Origin: a virus
IMG/VR virus record: IMGVR_UViG_3300035438_000334
Location: 1-47,036 of that record
DNA: 47,036 nt
Strand: one strand, 5' to 3'
Shown: piece after piece, positions 1 through 8,704 of the stretch
Numbering within the stretch: the stretch's first letter is position 1
Layout of the letters: each line of letters opens with the position of its first letter
Position numbers and translations under genes: made by a program
Notes under the pieces: model-generated
The model's input: only the letters and a program-made list of their open reading frames with translations
Database searches by the model: none
Told to the model about the DNA's origin: nothing

Positions 1-183
1 AGAGAAGTTCGCACATACGGTATATATGAAGGCGGGCCTAAATTTCTTTCAGCCCGACGCAAGATCACAGACGAAGAGTTTGCAGAACAAGAACAAAGAC
101 TTAGATGGGGTCTAGTTCCAGATCCTCTAGATATTGGAAATTATAAAGACGAAATGAAAAATTTGAGGGCAGAGGGACAGTAA
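1..183 (+). CDS. 3' end of an unrecognised gene upstream of portal
   Basis: The reading frame is open from the first base and ends in TAA, which shares a base with the portal ATG (TAATG junction). The 60 visible residues are charged and hydrophilic, ending in a Lys/Glu-rich helix-like tail (NYKDEMKNLRAEG). I do not recognise the family. Tight coupling to the portal suggests a head-morphogenesis or packaging-related gene whose start lies outside the window. It is not the large terminase, which is at 42.9 kb. Confidence 0.75.
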   Translation, partial: REVRTYGIYEGGPKFLSARRKITDEEFAEQEQRLRWGLVPDPLDIGNYKDEMKNLRAEGQ

Positions 184-1766
184 TGATTAAATACGAAGAA
201 GATGATAACTCACAAGAGATAGCAATATCTAATGTTGCCGACTGGATGAAGTTTAATACTCCAAGAGAGCAAACAAGTACAGACCTATTTAAAGTAAGCG
301 GAGAAGACCTCACAAAAATATCAGGACTAAGTCCTGCATTCCGTCGTAAGATAGGCAGAGAATTACAAAAGAGATTCCAGGGTATTGAGGGAGTCGAAAC
401 ACAACAGAATTTATTAGCACAAGCAATTACTGGCTATGCCATGTTCGATCTTATCGAACCCCCATATAACTTAGATTATCTTTCAACCATCTATGAAATT
501 TCACCATACAACTATGCAGCAATTAATGCTAAGGTTTCAAACATCGTAGGACTTGGTCACGACTTCATTGAGACAAGAAAAACAAACGAAGCGTTTGATA
601 ATATCACAGACGAGAAAGCATTAGACCGTGCACGTAGAAAGCTAAATAGACTTCGCCAGGATTTATATGATTGGCTAGAACAATGCAACGAAGAAGAAAC
701 ATTTACAGAAACACTTATTAAGGCCTACACAGATGTTGAAGCAACAGGAAATGGATATATCGAAATCGGCAGAACATCTGCTGGACGAATTGGATATATC
801 GGACATATTCCTGCAAAGACAATGCGTGTGCGTCGCCTTCGTGACGGCTTCATTCAATTACTATACGGCAAGGCAGTATACTTCCGTAACTTTGGAGATC
901 AAGAAACAGAGAACCCAATTGCGGGCGGACTGGATAGACCAAATGAAATTATTCATCTAAAGAAATACACACCAACAAATAACTACTATGGTATTCCAGA
1001 TATCGTAGCATCATCAAATGCTATGGCTGGAAACGAGTTTGCTGGAAAGTATAACCTTGACTACTTTGAGAACAAAGCGGTTCCAAGATATATTATCACC
1101 GTAAAGGGTGCTAAATTATCAACAGAGTCTGAGCGTAAATTGCTCGAGTTTTTCCAGGTAGGCCTAAGAGGTAAGAATCACAGATCCCTTTATATTCCTC
1201 TTCCACCAGATTCACCAGACTCAAAAGTTGAATTTAAGATGGAGCCAATTGAGGCAGGAACTCAAGAGTCCTCATTTAACGTGTATCGTAAATCTAATAG
1301 AGATGAAATTCTATTATCTCACCGTGTCCCAATTAATAAAATTGGAACTCCTGAAGGAGTTAATTTAGCGGTGGCTAGAGATGCCGATAAAACATTTAGA
1401 GAGCAAGTATGCCGTCCAGCCCAAATGAATTTGGAAAAGAAATTAAATAAAATTATTGAGGAAATGACAGATGCCCTAATAATTAAATTTAATGAGCTTA
1501 CTTTGACCGACGCCGATACCCAGTCCAAAATTGATGAAAGATATTTGAGGATGCAGGTTGTTACCCCTAATGAGGTAAGAATTAGAATGGGTATGGTCCC
1601 ACTTGACGGCGGAGATAAAGTCGTTGAATTAAAACCACAGCAACAGGCAGAGGCAAGAGCACAGGCAGGAAAAACCAGAACTAGAGATTCTGAAAGGTCT
1701 GCAAATTCCCCAGATATTTCTGGAGAAGGCCGAAATGCTCAGGGCGACGGAAGACAAGTCGACTAA
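183..1766 (+). CDS. Portal protein
   Basis: Predicted portal, the dodecameric ring at the capsid vertex through which DNA is packaged and to which the tail connects. The 527 residues fit the HK97/SPP1-type range. A 'YNLDYLSTIYEISPYNYAAI' segment near residue 95 and a later stretch about not-before-seen residues followed by 'LLSHRVP' and 'IGTPEG' (around residues 380-395) are typical of phage portals. The C-terminal 50 residues are polar and Gln/Arg/Glu-rich, as in many portals. It is followed directly by protease-scaffold and capsid genes, the classic order. The ATG overlaps the preceding stop. The family call rests on motif and context, not on a search. Confidence 0.88.
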   Translation: MIKYEEDDNSQEIAISNVADWMKFNTPREQTSTDLFKVSGEDLTKISGLSPAFRRKIGRELQKRFQGIEGVETQQNLLAQAITGYAMFDLIEPPYNLDYLSTIYEISPYNYAAINAKVSNIVGLGHDFIETRKTNEAFDNITDEKALDRARRKLNRLRQDLYDWLEQCNEEETFTETLIKAYTDVEATGNGYIEIGRTSAGRIGYIGHIPAKTMRVRRLRDGFIQLLYGKAVYFRNFGDQETENPIAGGLDRPNEIIHLKKYTPTNNYYGIPDIVASSNAMAGNEFAGKYNLDYFENKAVPRYIITVKGAKLSTESERKLLEFFQVGLRGKNHRSLYIPLPPDSPDSKVEFKMEPIEAGTQESSFNVYRKSNRDEILLSHRVPINKIGTPEGVNLAVARDADKTFREQVCRPAQMNLEKKLNKIIEEMTDALIIKFNELTLTDADTQSKIDERYLRMQVVTPNEVRIRMGMVPLDGGDKVVELKPQQQAEARAQAGKTRTRDSERSANSPDISGEGRNAQGDGRQVD

Positions 1767-1820
1767 CCCTACTCAACTGATTATTTGCCTTATATACAAT
1801 AACGTTATAAAATTAAGCAT

Positions 1821-3149
1821 ATGAACATTGAGAAATCACTTTGGTCTTCGCATGGCGATAACATCACGTTATCCGTGCCATTCACTAAAGTTAACCGTGA
1901 AAAACGCACAGTCTCAGGATTTGCAACACTTGATAATGTTGATCAGACTGGTGATGTAGTCACCTCTGAAGCAAGCATTAAGGCATTCGAAAATTTCCGT
2001 GGAAATCTTCGTGAAATGCATCAGCCAGTTGCAGTAGGTAAGATTGTTTCTTTTAAACCAGAAACTTATTACGATCCAGCATCAAAGGAATTCTATAACG
2101 GAGTTTATGTAGATGCATACATCTCAAAGGGCGCACAAGATACATGGGAAAAAGTTTTAGACGGAACCCTCGCAGGTTTCTCTATCGGCGGAAAGATTAT
2201 TGAATCAGATAACGAAGTTAATAAGTCAACAGGTAAGACTGTAAGGTTTATTAAAGACTATGCTCTAATGGAGTTGTCAATTGTAGATTCGCCAGCAAAC
2301 GAACTATGTAACATATTGTCAATCTCTAAGATGAACGGTCAGCTAGTATTTAAAGGAATGGCAGCAGATATCGTAACAGAAAATATTTTTTATTGTAACG
2401 AATCTGATTCAGTATTCATTTCCACAGAGTCATCATATGATTCCCCAGTTACAGGTAAGCCTGCAACATTGATCGGATGGGTAGAATCAAACGATGTTAA
2501 CAAAGCAAAAGAAATAGATAAGATTCTTGATTTACATAAAAAGTCAAGATTGTCGACGCCTGAAACACAAATTGCAAAACAGGCAGACATAGAAGGAGGT
2601 AAAGAAGTGTCAGATAATACAGAAAACGTAGTTGCAGAAGATGCAGTAGCACCAGAAGCAACCGTAGAAGACACAGCAGTAGATGCTCCCGTAGAGGAAG
2701 CACCAGCTGTTGAAGAAGCTCCTGCAGATGCAGTAGCAGACGCTTCTGCCGAATCTCTAGAAAAAGCAGCCGACGTATCAGAAGTTATGGTTGATGAACC
2801 TGATTTTGCAAAGATGCTTGGCGATCTTAAAGGCTTTTTCTCAGAAACACTAAATAAGGCTTCAGAAGCAAATGCTGCTCAAGTTTCACTTATCAAAGAT
2901 ACAGTTGAAACATTCAGCAAGAGCGTTGATGGTCGTATTTCAGAATTGGCAGAACAACATACAGCACTTTCAAAGGCTGTAGAAGATATCAAGAACACGA
3001 TTGATGGCGTAGAGAAGCGTGTCGATGCAGTAGAATCAGAGACTGCAATTAAGAAGTCCTCAGACCTTGGCGGGTCTCAGGAAGTAACAATCAAAAAATC
3101 AAAGTGGAACGGTTCTTTCCTCGGTTCCGTAACAGAATTAATTAAATAA
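1821..3149 (+). CDS. Prohead serine protease fused to a scaffold domain
   Basis: Residues 1-180 look like the HK97-type prohead (U35/S78-like) protease. There is an early 'TVSGFATLDNVDQTGDVV' strand pair, a candidate catalytic His67 in 'REMHQP', a candidate nucleophile Ser121 in 'LAGFSIGG', and the family-typical 'MELSIVDSPAN' segment. Residues 260-320 are an Ala/Glu/Val/Pro-rich low-complexity linker. Residues 330-425 form a predicted coiled coil (repeated E/A/K heptads), as in delta/scaffold domains. Protease-scaffold fusions are known in siphoviruses: the scaffold guides capsid assembly and is then cleaved away. It lies between portal and capsid genes. The start has only a weak ribosome binding site. 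Confidence 0.88.
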   Translation: MNIEKSLWSSHGDNITLSVPFTKVNREKRTVSGFATLDNVDQTGDVVTSEASIKAFENFRGNLREMHQPVAVGKIVSFKPETYYDPASKEFYNGVYVDAYISKGAQDTWEKVLDGTLAGFSIGGKIIESDNEVNKSTGKTVRFIKDYALMELSIVDSPANELCNILSISKMNGQLVFKGMAADIVTENIFYCNESDSVFISTESSYDSPVTGKPATLIGWVESNDVNKAKEIDKILDLHKKSRLSTPETQIAKQADIEGGKEVSDNTENVVAEDAVAPEATVEDTAVDAPVEEAPAVEEAPADAVADASAESLEKAADVSEVMVDEPDFAKMLGDLKGFFSETLNKASEANAAQVSLIKDTVETFSKSVDGRISELAEQHTALSKAVEDIKNTIDGVEKRVDAVESETAIKKSSDLGGSQEVTIKKSKWNGSFLGSVTELIK

Positions 3150-3166
3150 GGTAGGTGAAATATAAT

Positions 3167-4216
3167 ATGAGTAACGAAACATTACAAAAGGCAATCGAAG
3201 CAGGCACAACTGCTACAGGTACCTTTGCTTCTACCACAGGTGGAGCAGGAGTTCACGTAGCTAGCGAAGCTGGCAACGGTGGTCTTCTAAATGCAGAACA
3301 ATCAGCCCGCTTTTTAGATTATATGTTCGACGCAACCGTAATTGGAAAAGTCGCCCGTACAGTCAGAATGAGAAGCGATACATCAGAGATTGATCGTATG
3401 TCCGTTGGTGAGAAGCTTATGTCTCTCGCAACAGAAGGAGATGCAACTGGTGCAAACGCAGCAGTTACTTTCTCAAAGATCTCTCTTACAACAAAGAAGC
3501 TTCGTTTGAATTGGGAGCTTTCAACTGAGTCTCTAGAAGACAATATTGAAGGTCCAGATCTAGAAGATCACATTGCTCGCTTGATGGCAACACAAGCAGG
3601 TAACGACATTGAAGATGTAGTCCTTAACGGAGATACATCACTAACAGGCGATGCCCTGTACAAGTCATTTGATGGTATTGTAAAGAAGGCAAAGGCTAGC
3701 GGTCACGTTGTAGCAGGTGCAGGCGCAGGAGTATCTCGTGAGCTTTTCAATAAGGCTCTAAAGGCACTTCCACGTAAGTACAAGCAACGCCGTGGTGATC
3801 TACGCTTCTTGGTAGGTTCAAACCTAATCCAGGACTTCCTATATGCTAACAGCATTGGAACAAACCAGACAATCCCACAAGATATCGCATCAGGCGTTAT
3901 CCGTGGAGCAACTCCAGGACTTGGTGGTCCAGCAGGATACGTAGCACCATTCGCATTTGGTATTCCAATTGTTGAAGTTCCTATGCTAAAAGAAGCACAG
4001 GATGGTACATATTCAGGCCAGACTGGCGATCACGGAGATATCCACTTGACATTCCCAAATAACGTAGTTATTGGTATCAAGCGTGATGTAACTGTTTATC
4101 GTTTCTTCCAGCCACGTAAGGACTCAATCGAGTACACAATGTATACTCGTGTTGGCGTTCAAATCGAGCAGGCAGACGCATGGGTAGTTGTTAAAGACGT
4201 TAAGGTCGCTTCCTAA
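3167..4216 (+). CDS. Major capsid protein
   Basis: Predicted HK97-fold capsid subunit of 349 residues. It follows the protease-scaffold gene and is followed by a strong terminator, as expected for the most highly expressed gene. An N-terminal flexible region leads to 'LLNAEQSARFLDYMFDATVI' and then the E-loop/P-domain-like 'KLRLNWELSTESLEDN' with 'DLEDHIARLMATQAGNDIED'. This pattern is familiar from actinophage and Gram-positive phage capsids. I prefer the ATG at 3167 because AGGTAGGTG lies about 10 bases upstream; an in-frame GTG at 3155 is inside that site. Codon choice (cgt, ctt, aag) is more biased than in neighbours, consistent with high expression. Confidence 0.9.
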   Translation: MSNETLQKAIEAGTTATGTFASTTGGAGVHVASEAGNGGLLNAEQSARFLDYMFDATVIGKVARTVRMRSDTSEIDRMSVGEKLMSLATEGDATGANAAVTFSKISLTTKKLRLNWELSTESLEDNIEGPDLEDHIARLMATQAGNDIEDVVLNGDTSLTGDALYKSFDGIVKKAKASGHVVAGAGAGVSRELFNKALKALPRKYKQRRGDLRFLVGSNLIQDFLYANSIGTNQTIPQDIASGVIRGATPGLGGPAGYVAPFAFGIPIVEVPMLKEAQDGTYSGQTGDHGDIHLTFPNNVVIGIKRDVTVYRFFQPRKDSIEYTMYTRVGVQIEQADAWVVVKDVKVAS

Positions 4217-4237
4217 TAAATAGGATTTAGATCTGCT

Positions 4238-4276
4238 AAAAGCCCCCTAAATTAATTTTTGGGGGGCTTTTCATTT
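4238..4276 (+). terminator. Intrinsic terminator after the capsid gene
   Basis: A 10-bp perfect stem, AAAAGCCCCC (4238-4247) with GGGGGCTTTT (4262-4271), encloses an AT-rich loop and is followed by a T-rich tract. It lies 20 bases after the capsid stop and separates the capsid unit from the next promoter. Confidence 0.92.
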
Positions 4277-4287
4277 TAATTTAGTAA

Positions 4288-4296
4288 TGCTATAAT
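4288..4296 (+). promoter_or_regulatory. Extended -10 promoter
   Basis: TGC-TATAAT directly downstream of the capsid terminator. No good -35 is visible, so recognition would depend on the extended -10. The predicted start near 4303 leaves a short leader with GGAGA before the ATG at 4324. Confidence 0.65.
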
Positions 4297-4323
4297 TGTT
4301 TAGAGTAGAAATAGGAGATATAT

Positions 4324-4719
4324 ATGTCATTTGAGACATTAAAAGTATCTGAAGTAAAAAAGATTGCAGAAGACTTTGCAGTTGATACAGATGGTCTAAA
4401 AAGTAAGGCCGATATTATTGCCGCCCTCGCAGAAGAAGGCGTAACTTGGTCTGTATATAACAAGACCTTGGATAAGATGGAAGAAGAAGATATGTCAGTA
4501 GAAATCTTGCCTAAGTTTGATCCAAAGGCGGAACAGCCAGAAAACACAGTATTAGTAAGAATGACTAGAGATAACTTTAGGTATGATATTATGGGATTTA
4601 CGTTCACAAAAGAGCACCCATTTATTGCAGTTAGTAGTGAGACAGCGCAAGCAATTTTTGATAAGGAGGAGGGCTTTAGATTAGCAACTCCAAGGGAAGT
4701 CCAGGAGTATTACAACTAG
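4324..4719 (+). CDS. Small head-associated protein with a SAP-like N-terminus
   Basis: A 131-residue protein. Residues 1-40 (LKVSEVKKIAEDFAVDTDGLKSKADIIAALAEEGV) resemble the short helix-extended-helix SAP/Rho-N-like fold often found just after the capsid gene in siphoviruses. The C-terminal half has 'MTRDNFRYDIMGFTFTKEHPFIAVSSETAQAIFDKEEGFRLATPREVQEYY', a small beta domain resembling capsid accessory domains. The likely role is a head decoration or head-completion protein. It has its own promoter and GGAGAT ribosome site and lies 14 bases before the connector gene. The function is inferred from position. Confidence 0.6.
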   Translation: MSFETLKVSEVKKIAEDFAVDTDGLKSKADIIAALAEEGVTWSVYNKTLDKMEEEDMSVEILPKFDPKAEQPENTVLVRMTRDNFRYDIMGFTFTKEHPFIAVSSETAQAIFDKEEGFRLATPREVQEYYN

Positions 4720-4732
4720 TCTAGCCTTTTAA

Positions 4733-5719
4733 ATGGCAGAGATATTAGTAGGTTCACAATCTCCAGTAACGCATAAGGTGTTCTGGAATGGAGACGTTGC
4801 AAGCGCAACCTCTGCACCAATTGTCAAAATTTATGATGTGACAAATGATCCAGCAGTAAGTCCTGCCGTTCTTCCAACCACACTTTTGACAACTATTACT
4901 TCAACGCTGGATGAAAATAATCCAGGAACATATACCGTTAATGTGCCCTATGCCTATACAGATAGAAATAGAACATTGAGATTAAAGTGGGAATATGCCG
5001 TTGATGGAACATCTGTTGTTAAAACAGAAGATGTGTTTGTTATAACCCCTTATGTTGATTTTAACCATATTCAAGATATGGGATTTGCATCAGATTCATC
5101 TGACCCAGGATATAAATCATATTCAGATTTAATTAAAGCAGAAAAATATGCTCGTAAACAAATTGAAGGTTATACAGGACAGTACTTTTATCTATATGAT
5201 GACGTGTATGTTGTATACGGATATGAGTCAGATACTCTACCACTTCCCGCCAAGATCAACTCTTTGCAAAAGCTATTTGTAAAAGATATTTTACTTATAG
5301 ATAATTTGTCTAACCCAGCAGTCAACAACTGGGGATTAGCAGTAAATATATCTGAAACAAAATTTGGTCTTAGAGTTGACAGGTCTAGCACACTAGACAA
5401 CGCTGTCTATATCGCAAACGGAATGGTGCCTCCAAGCATTCATGATTACTCTGGAATATTCCAGTCTGGTATTCCTTATAAAGTTCAAGCAAGATTTGGA
5501 TGGGACTCTGTTCCTGAGAATGTAGAACAAGCGGCAGCAGAATTAATGAAAGACTACTTCTCTAAGGATACAATGTGGAGAAACAAATACGTAAAGAACA
5601 TATCTACATTTGACTGGGACTTTGAATATACAGGAAATGCCTACACTGGAACAGGTAATGCATATGCAGACAACCTATTAGCAGATTACGTCTTAACAGC
5701 TAAAGCAGAGATTATATAA
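4733..5719 (+). CDS. Head-tail connector/adaptor with N-terminal Ig-like domain
   Basis: A 328-residue protein with two parts. Residues 1-110 are beta-rich and look like an Ig/FnIII-type module ('SPVTHKVFWNGDVASATSAP' through 'TLRLKWEYAVDGTSVV'). Residues 120-328 look like the alpha-helical adaptor that sits under the portal (gp6/gp15-like): 'YSDLIKAEKYARKQIEGYTGQ' and 'PENVEQAAAELMKDYFSKDTMWR'. The position between head protein and stopper supports this. The fused surface-type domain on a neck protein is uncommon. The stop overlaps the start of the next gene. Confidence 0.65.
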   Translation: MAEILVGSQSPVTHKVFWNGDVASATSAPIVKIYDVTNDPAVSPAVLPTTLLTTITSTLDENNPGTYTVNVPYAYTDRNRTLRLKWEYAVDGTSVVKTEDVFVITPYVDFNHIQDMGFASDSSDPGYKSYSDLIKAEKYARKQIEGYTGQYFYLYDDVYVVYGYESDTLPLPAKINSLQKLFVKDILLIDNLSNPAVNNWGLAVNISETKFGLRVDRSSTLDNAVYIANGMVPPSIHDYSGIFQSGIPYKVQARFGWDSVPENVEQAAAELMKDYFSKDTMWRNKYVKNISTFDWDFEYTGNAYTGTGNAYADNLLADYVLTAKAEII

Positions 5720-6147
5720 TGAATAGCATCGTAGACTCTGTCTTGTCTATGAACTTGGATGTATATAGACAGTCTGAGATTCAAGATCCTGATACAGGCG
5801 CAATAGTTAGAGAATGGAATTTTTATAAGACCGTTCCCTGCCACGTTAAAGGAGTTATTAGTAACTCTGCTACTACCCGCTCTAGCGATAAACAGATATT
5901 TTCAAATAAGTATTTAAACGATCAAGTTGTTCAAGTTAGAACATCAGAAAAGTTAACTGCTAGAGAAAAAGTTACAAACATCAGAGACTCCGAAGGTAAC
6001 ACTATTTGGAATGAAATTAACTACCCAAATGAAACCCCTACAGTATTTGAAGTCATGGGAACAACTCCAGTCACAGACCCATTTGGCCGTGTGATTGCAT
6101 ACAACTCATCTATGAAGAGATCGGAGAACCAGCAAATTGGACAATAG
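5719..6147 (+). CDS. Head closure (stopper)-like protein
   Basis: A 142-residue protein placed between the adaptor and the neck/tail genes. 'MNLDVYRQSEIQDPDTGAIVREWNFYKTVPCHVKG' resembles the start of head-tail joining proteins (SPP1 gp16/HK97 gp7 type), which have short beta-barrel folds. The ATG overlaps the previous stop (TAATG). The call is based mainly on gene order and size. Confidence 0.55.
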   Translation: MNSIVDSVLSMNLDVYRQSEIQDPDTGAIVREWNFYKTVPCHVKGVISNSATTRSSDKQIFSNKYLNDQVVQVRTSEKLTAREKVTNIRDSEGNTIWNEINYPNETPTVFEVMGTTPVTDPFGRVIAYNSSMKRSENQQIGQ

Positions 6148-6919
6148 CGGACTACTGGTTCAAGCAGCAAGCGGACTCGAAAGAATGATGTACGCAAATC
6201 AAAGCGGACCTTTAAAAGATAGCACAGTAGCTCAGATATCAGCATTTGTATATTATGAGGCAGCAGTAATATCTAAACTTACAACCAATGCTCAATTTAG
6301 GGCATTGTTCACAAAAACTATCTTTGATCAGATAAACACAGATTTTGGAAATTATGTAGATGCATTAGCAAGGTCAAAACCAAAGTCGTTGCATCATGTG
6401 TATGAATGGAAGAAGTCTGGAAATAAAACTGCAAGGCTTTTTAAGTTAAATAAAATTTCAGAAGACGGATTATCGTTTAGACTAAATTATGAATTTATAC
6501 CTTCAAGATCTATGGTGCCTTCTTCAGGTGGAAGACGTAGACACATGTTTGCAAATAAAGCTTCTGTGATGGAGGCTGGTAAGCCTTTAGTTATTAGGCC
6601 TAAAAATGCAGAACGTTTAGTTTTTGAAATTGATGGAGAAACTGTTTTTATGCCAAAAGGTAAATCTGTAACGGTTAGACGGCCTGGAGGATCAGGCGCT
6701 ACAAATCAATTTACTCTGGCACACTCAAGATTTTTTAGTGGAAGACTAGTAAATGAATCAATTAAGAAGTCTGGCTTTCAGAGAATATTTAACTCAAGTA
6801 TTACAAAAGCACTTAGAGTTCCTTCTAATATCAAGAAAGTTCAATATTCCTTTTCTCCAAATCTTATTAGGTCTCAAGCAGATGCCGCATTAGTAGCATC
6901 ATTTGGAGGTGCAATGTGA
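6137..6919 (+). CDS. Neck/tail-completion protein, gp10-like position
   Basis: A 260-residue basic protein in the slot usually held by the HK97 gp10-type tail-completion gene. An N-terminal helical part ('LERMMYANQSGPLKD') leads into a beta-rich C-terminal part ('PKNAERLVFEIDGETVFMPKGKSVTVRRPGGSG'). The TTG start at 6137 overlaps the stopper by 11 bases; no earlier ATG or GTG keeps this frame in a sensible place. It ends in GCAATGTGA, overlapping the next GTG. Confidence 0.5.
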   Translation: MDNSGLLVQAASGLERMMYANQSGPLKDSTVAQISAFVYYEAAVISKLTTNAQFRALFTKTIFDQINTDFGNYVDALARSKPKSLHHVYEWKKSGNKTARLFKLNKISEDGLSFRLNYEFIPSRSMVPSSGGRRRHMFANKASVMEAGKPLVIRPKNAERLVFEIDGETVFMPKGKSVTVRRPGGSGATNQFTLAHSRFFSGRLVNESIKKSGFQRIFNSSITKALRVPSNIKKVQYSFSPNLIRSQADAALVASFGGAM

Positions 6920-7428
6920 CGGCTAATTATAAATTAGATGCAATGCTAGAGCTTCGCAAGTATCTATGGAAAGAACTATATACCCGTAATATATTTGACG
7001 AAGAAGAGTATTGGTCAGACAATCTAAATGAGAACATTGTCCCAATTATCCCAGTTCAACAAGCGGCGGAAATGAATCAATTCTTAAGCGGCAAGAAGCA
7101 TATAGTCTATGACAAGATAGGAATGTCATACGAGGACAACTGGTTAATATGCTGTGAGCAAATCCTGTTTACCCTATATTCAACATCGGTGGCGGATATA
7201 AATGAGATTCGAAACTATATGACTGATGAATTCAGAAGGATGGATGAGTCTGCCAGAGACATAAACAAATGGTCAGATCTGTCAGATAAATTTAAATTCC
7301 ATAGCATATGGATAGCAGATATCTCTCCAACCGCCCCGTCAGAAGAACTTCAAGGATTCTTTTCAGCAGAGGTTATACTAGAAATCAAGTATTCTCGAAT
7401 TACAGACGATACGGGCAGGTTCCTCTGA
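6916..7428 (+). CDS. Tail terminator-like protein
   Basis: A 170-residue protein immediately before the major tail protein, the usual place for the tail terminator that caps the tube at the head-proximal end. It has mixed alpha/beta composition with a helix 'LDAMLELRKYLWKEL' and strand-like 'SYEDNWLICCEQILFTLYS', consistent with that fold class. It starts at GTG within the preceding stop region (4-base overlap). I infer the function from position. Confidence 0.5.
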   Translation: MTANYKLDAMLELRKYLWKELYTRNIFDEEEYWSDNLNENIVPIIPVQQAAEMNQFLSGKKHIVYDKIGMSYEDNWLICCEQILFTLYSTSVADINEIRNYMTDEFRRMDESARDINKWSDLSDKFKFHSIWIADISPTAPSEELQGFFSAEVILEIKYSRITDDTGRFL

Positions 7429-7442
7429 GGGTTTGCCTTTTT
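7414..7442 (+). terminator. Weak intrinsic terminator before the major tail gene
   Basis: GGCA (7414-7417) pairs with TGCC (7434-7437), with an inner CCT/AGG pairing, followed by TTTTT. The left arm lies inside the end of the preceding gene. The stem is short and interrupted, so this is tentative. Confidence 0.35.
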
Positions 7443-7476
7443 ACCTATTATGGAATAAACTTATCCTAAGAGGAAA

Positions 7477-7537
7477 GAAGCCTAGCCAGCTTCGATTTAA
7501 GATTTTAAAATATATATATATTAAAATATAGGAGGTA
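7477..7537 (+). promoter_or_regulatory. Leader of the major tail gene with two hairpins and a strong ribosome site
   Basis: The 117-base gap before the major tail gene holds a 5-bp hairpin (GAAGC 7477-7481 with GCTTC 7489-7493). It also holds an AT-only inverted repeat (ATTTTAA 7502-7508 with TTAAAAT 7521-7527 across an alternating AT loop), then AGGAGGT at about 7531-7537. A long, structured AT-rich leader before a highly expressed gene could stabilise the mRNA. No convincing promoter could be picked out. Confidence 0.45.
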
Positions 7538-7545
7538 ACAAAACT

Positions 7546-8256
7546 ATGGCACAATCCGTAGGTAATGCTAAAAATATTCTCGTTGGTGCATCTCCGTTGT
7601 TCTTGTCATCTATTGACGTAAACGACGCAGATTACATCGCAAACGCAGAAGCAGGCGTAGCAATTGCATCAGGCTCAGGAACAGTAGGAGTCCCAGCATT
7701 TGCATCAGGCGTATCATATACAACTACGCTAAATAACGTAAACCAAACAGCAGGACTATTTGGATACCGTAACGTTGGTTTTACTAACAATGGTCTTCAA
7801 ATTACATACAACCCAACATATGATTCAGTAACTGTAGATCAGTTGCTTGATACAGCTAAGTTGTTCAAGTCTGCGATGGAAGTTATGATCGCAACAGAAA
7901 TGTCAGAAGGTACTCTCGAGAACATCGCAGCAGTATTCGGACAGGCAGCATCGACTCTTTCAGACAACGGTTTGACTGGAGCACAAAATAAGAAGGAACT
8001 CGGTCTAGAGGCAGGTGCACTTGGTGCAGCTCCAACAGAGCGTCAGTTAATTGCAGTTGGACAGGCTCCAACAGCAACCTCAACAACATCTGAGCGTGTA
8101 TATTATGCACGTCGTGTATTGTCAGTACAACAGTCACAATTCTCACTTGCTCGTACAACTCCAACCACATTCCCAGTAACATTCCGTCTTCTACCAGACG
8201 CCAGCTATGCAGGCTCTGAATACGGTAAGATTATTGACCGTGTCTTGGTAGCATAA
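7546..8256 (+). CDS. Major tail (tube) protein
   Basis: A 236-residue protein of the size and composition of siphovirus tube subunits: rich in Ala, Thr, Ser and Val, beginning 'AQSVGNAKNILVGASPLFL'. It has an AGGAGGT ribosome site and biased codons, and is followed by a 13-bp-stem terminator, all signs of strong expression. It lies directly upstream of the tail chaperones and tape measure, the conserved order. The tube is built of stacked hexamers of this protein. Confidence 0.85.
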   Translation: MAQSVGNAKNILVGASPLFLSSIDVNDADYIANAEAGVAIASGSGTVGVPAFASGVSYTTTLNNVNQTAGLFGYRNVGFTNNGLQITYNPTYDSVTVDQLLDTAKLFKSAMEVMIATEMSEGTLENIAAVFGQAASTLSDNGLTGAQNKKELGLEAGALGAAPTERQLIAVGQAPTATSTTSERVYYARRVLSVQQSQFSLARTTPTTFPVTFRLLPDASYAGSEYGKIIDRVLVA

Positions 8257-8280
8257 TAGATTTAATTTATTAGCTATTCA

Positions 8281-8310
8281 GTAAAACCCCCAATTTATTG
8301 GGGGTTTTAC
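8281..8310 (+). terminator. Strong terminator after the major tail gene
   Basis: A perfect 13-bp stem, GTAAAACCCCCAA (8281-8293) with TTGGGGGTTTTAC (8298-8310), with a four-base loop. The symmetric A/T flanks could work in both directions, but all genes here read on the + strand. Confidence 0.93.
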
Positions 8311-8312
8311 GT

Positions 8313-8341
8313 TTGTATTAGTATATTCTTTTTAGTATAAT
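8313..8341 (+). promoter_or_regulatory. Promoter of the tail chaperone-tape measure operon
   Basis: TTGTAT (8313-8318), a 17-base spacer and TATAAT (8336-8341) lie just after the terminator. The predicted start is near 8348, and the chaperone ribosome site AGGAGG follows at 8359. Confidence 0.7.
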
Positions 8342-8371
8342 GATTATGAATAGATCCTAGGAGGACCTAAA

Positions 8372-8704
8372 TTGGCAACAACAGTATATGACGTAGAAGA
8401 GGTACAGCTACAAAACGGGCAGACCGTAAAGCTTAAGCCACTTTCAATTAAAGAACTTCGTAAGTTCATGATCGCAATTAAGAAAACTGGGGAGTCTCAG
8501 ACAGAGGATGAAACACTAAACATCCTTATTGACGCTTGTGCAATTGCACTAGAAAAACAGCTACCAGAATTAGTAGCAGACAGAGAAGCATTTGAAGATG
8601 CAATCGATGTTCCAACAATGAATCGCATACTTGAAGTTTGCGGAGGAATTAAACTTGACGACCCAAACCTTCTAGCGGCAGCGGTTCTGGCTGGGCAGAA
8701 CTAG
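8372..8704 (+). CDS. Tail assembly chaperone, short form (G-like)
   Basis: A 110-residue acidic protein between the major tail and tape measure genes. By analogy with lambda gpG it should bind the tape measure and recruit tail tube subunits. The start is TTG, fixed by AGGAGG seven bases upstream; no ATG occurs nearby. 'VEEVQLQNGQTVKLKPLSIKELRKFM' followed by mainly helical sequence matches this family's style. A slippery heptamer near the 3' end lets a fraction of ribosomes shift -1 into the downstream frame and make a longer G-T fusion. Confidence 0.85.
   Translation: MATTVYDVEEVQLQNGQTVKLKPLSIKELRKFMIAIKKTGESQTEDETLNILIDACAIALEKQLPELVADREAFEDAIDVPTMNRILEVCGGIKLDDPNLLAAAVLAGQN

Noticed and set aside
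3155-3166. GTG at 3155 as the capsid start
   Set aside because: It lies within the purine-rich ribosome site. The ATG at 3167 is well spaced and gives a typical N-terminus.
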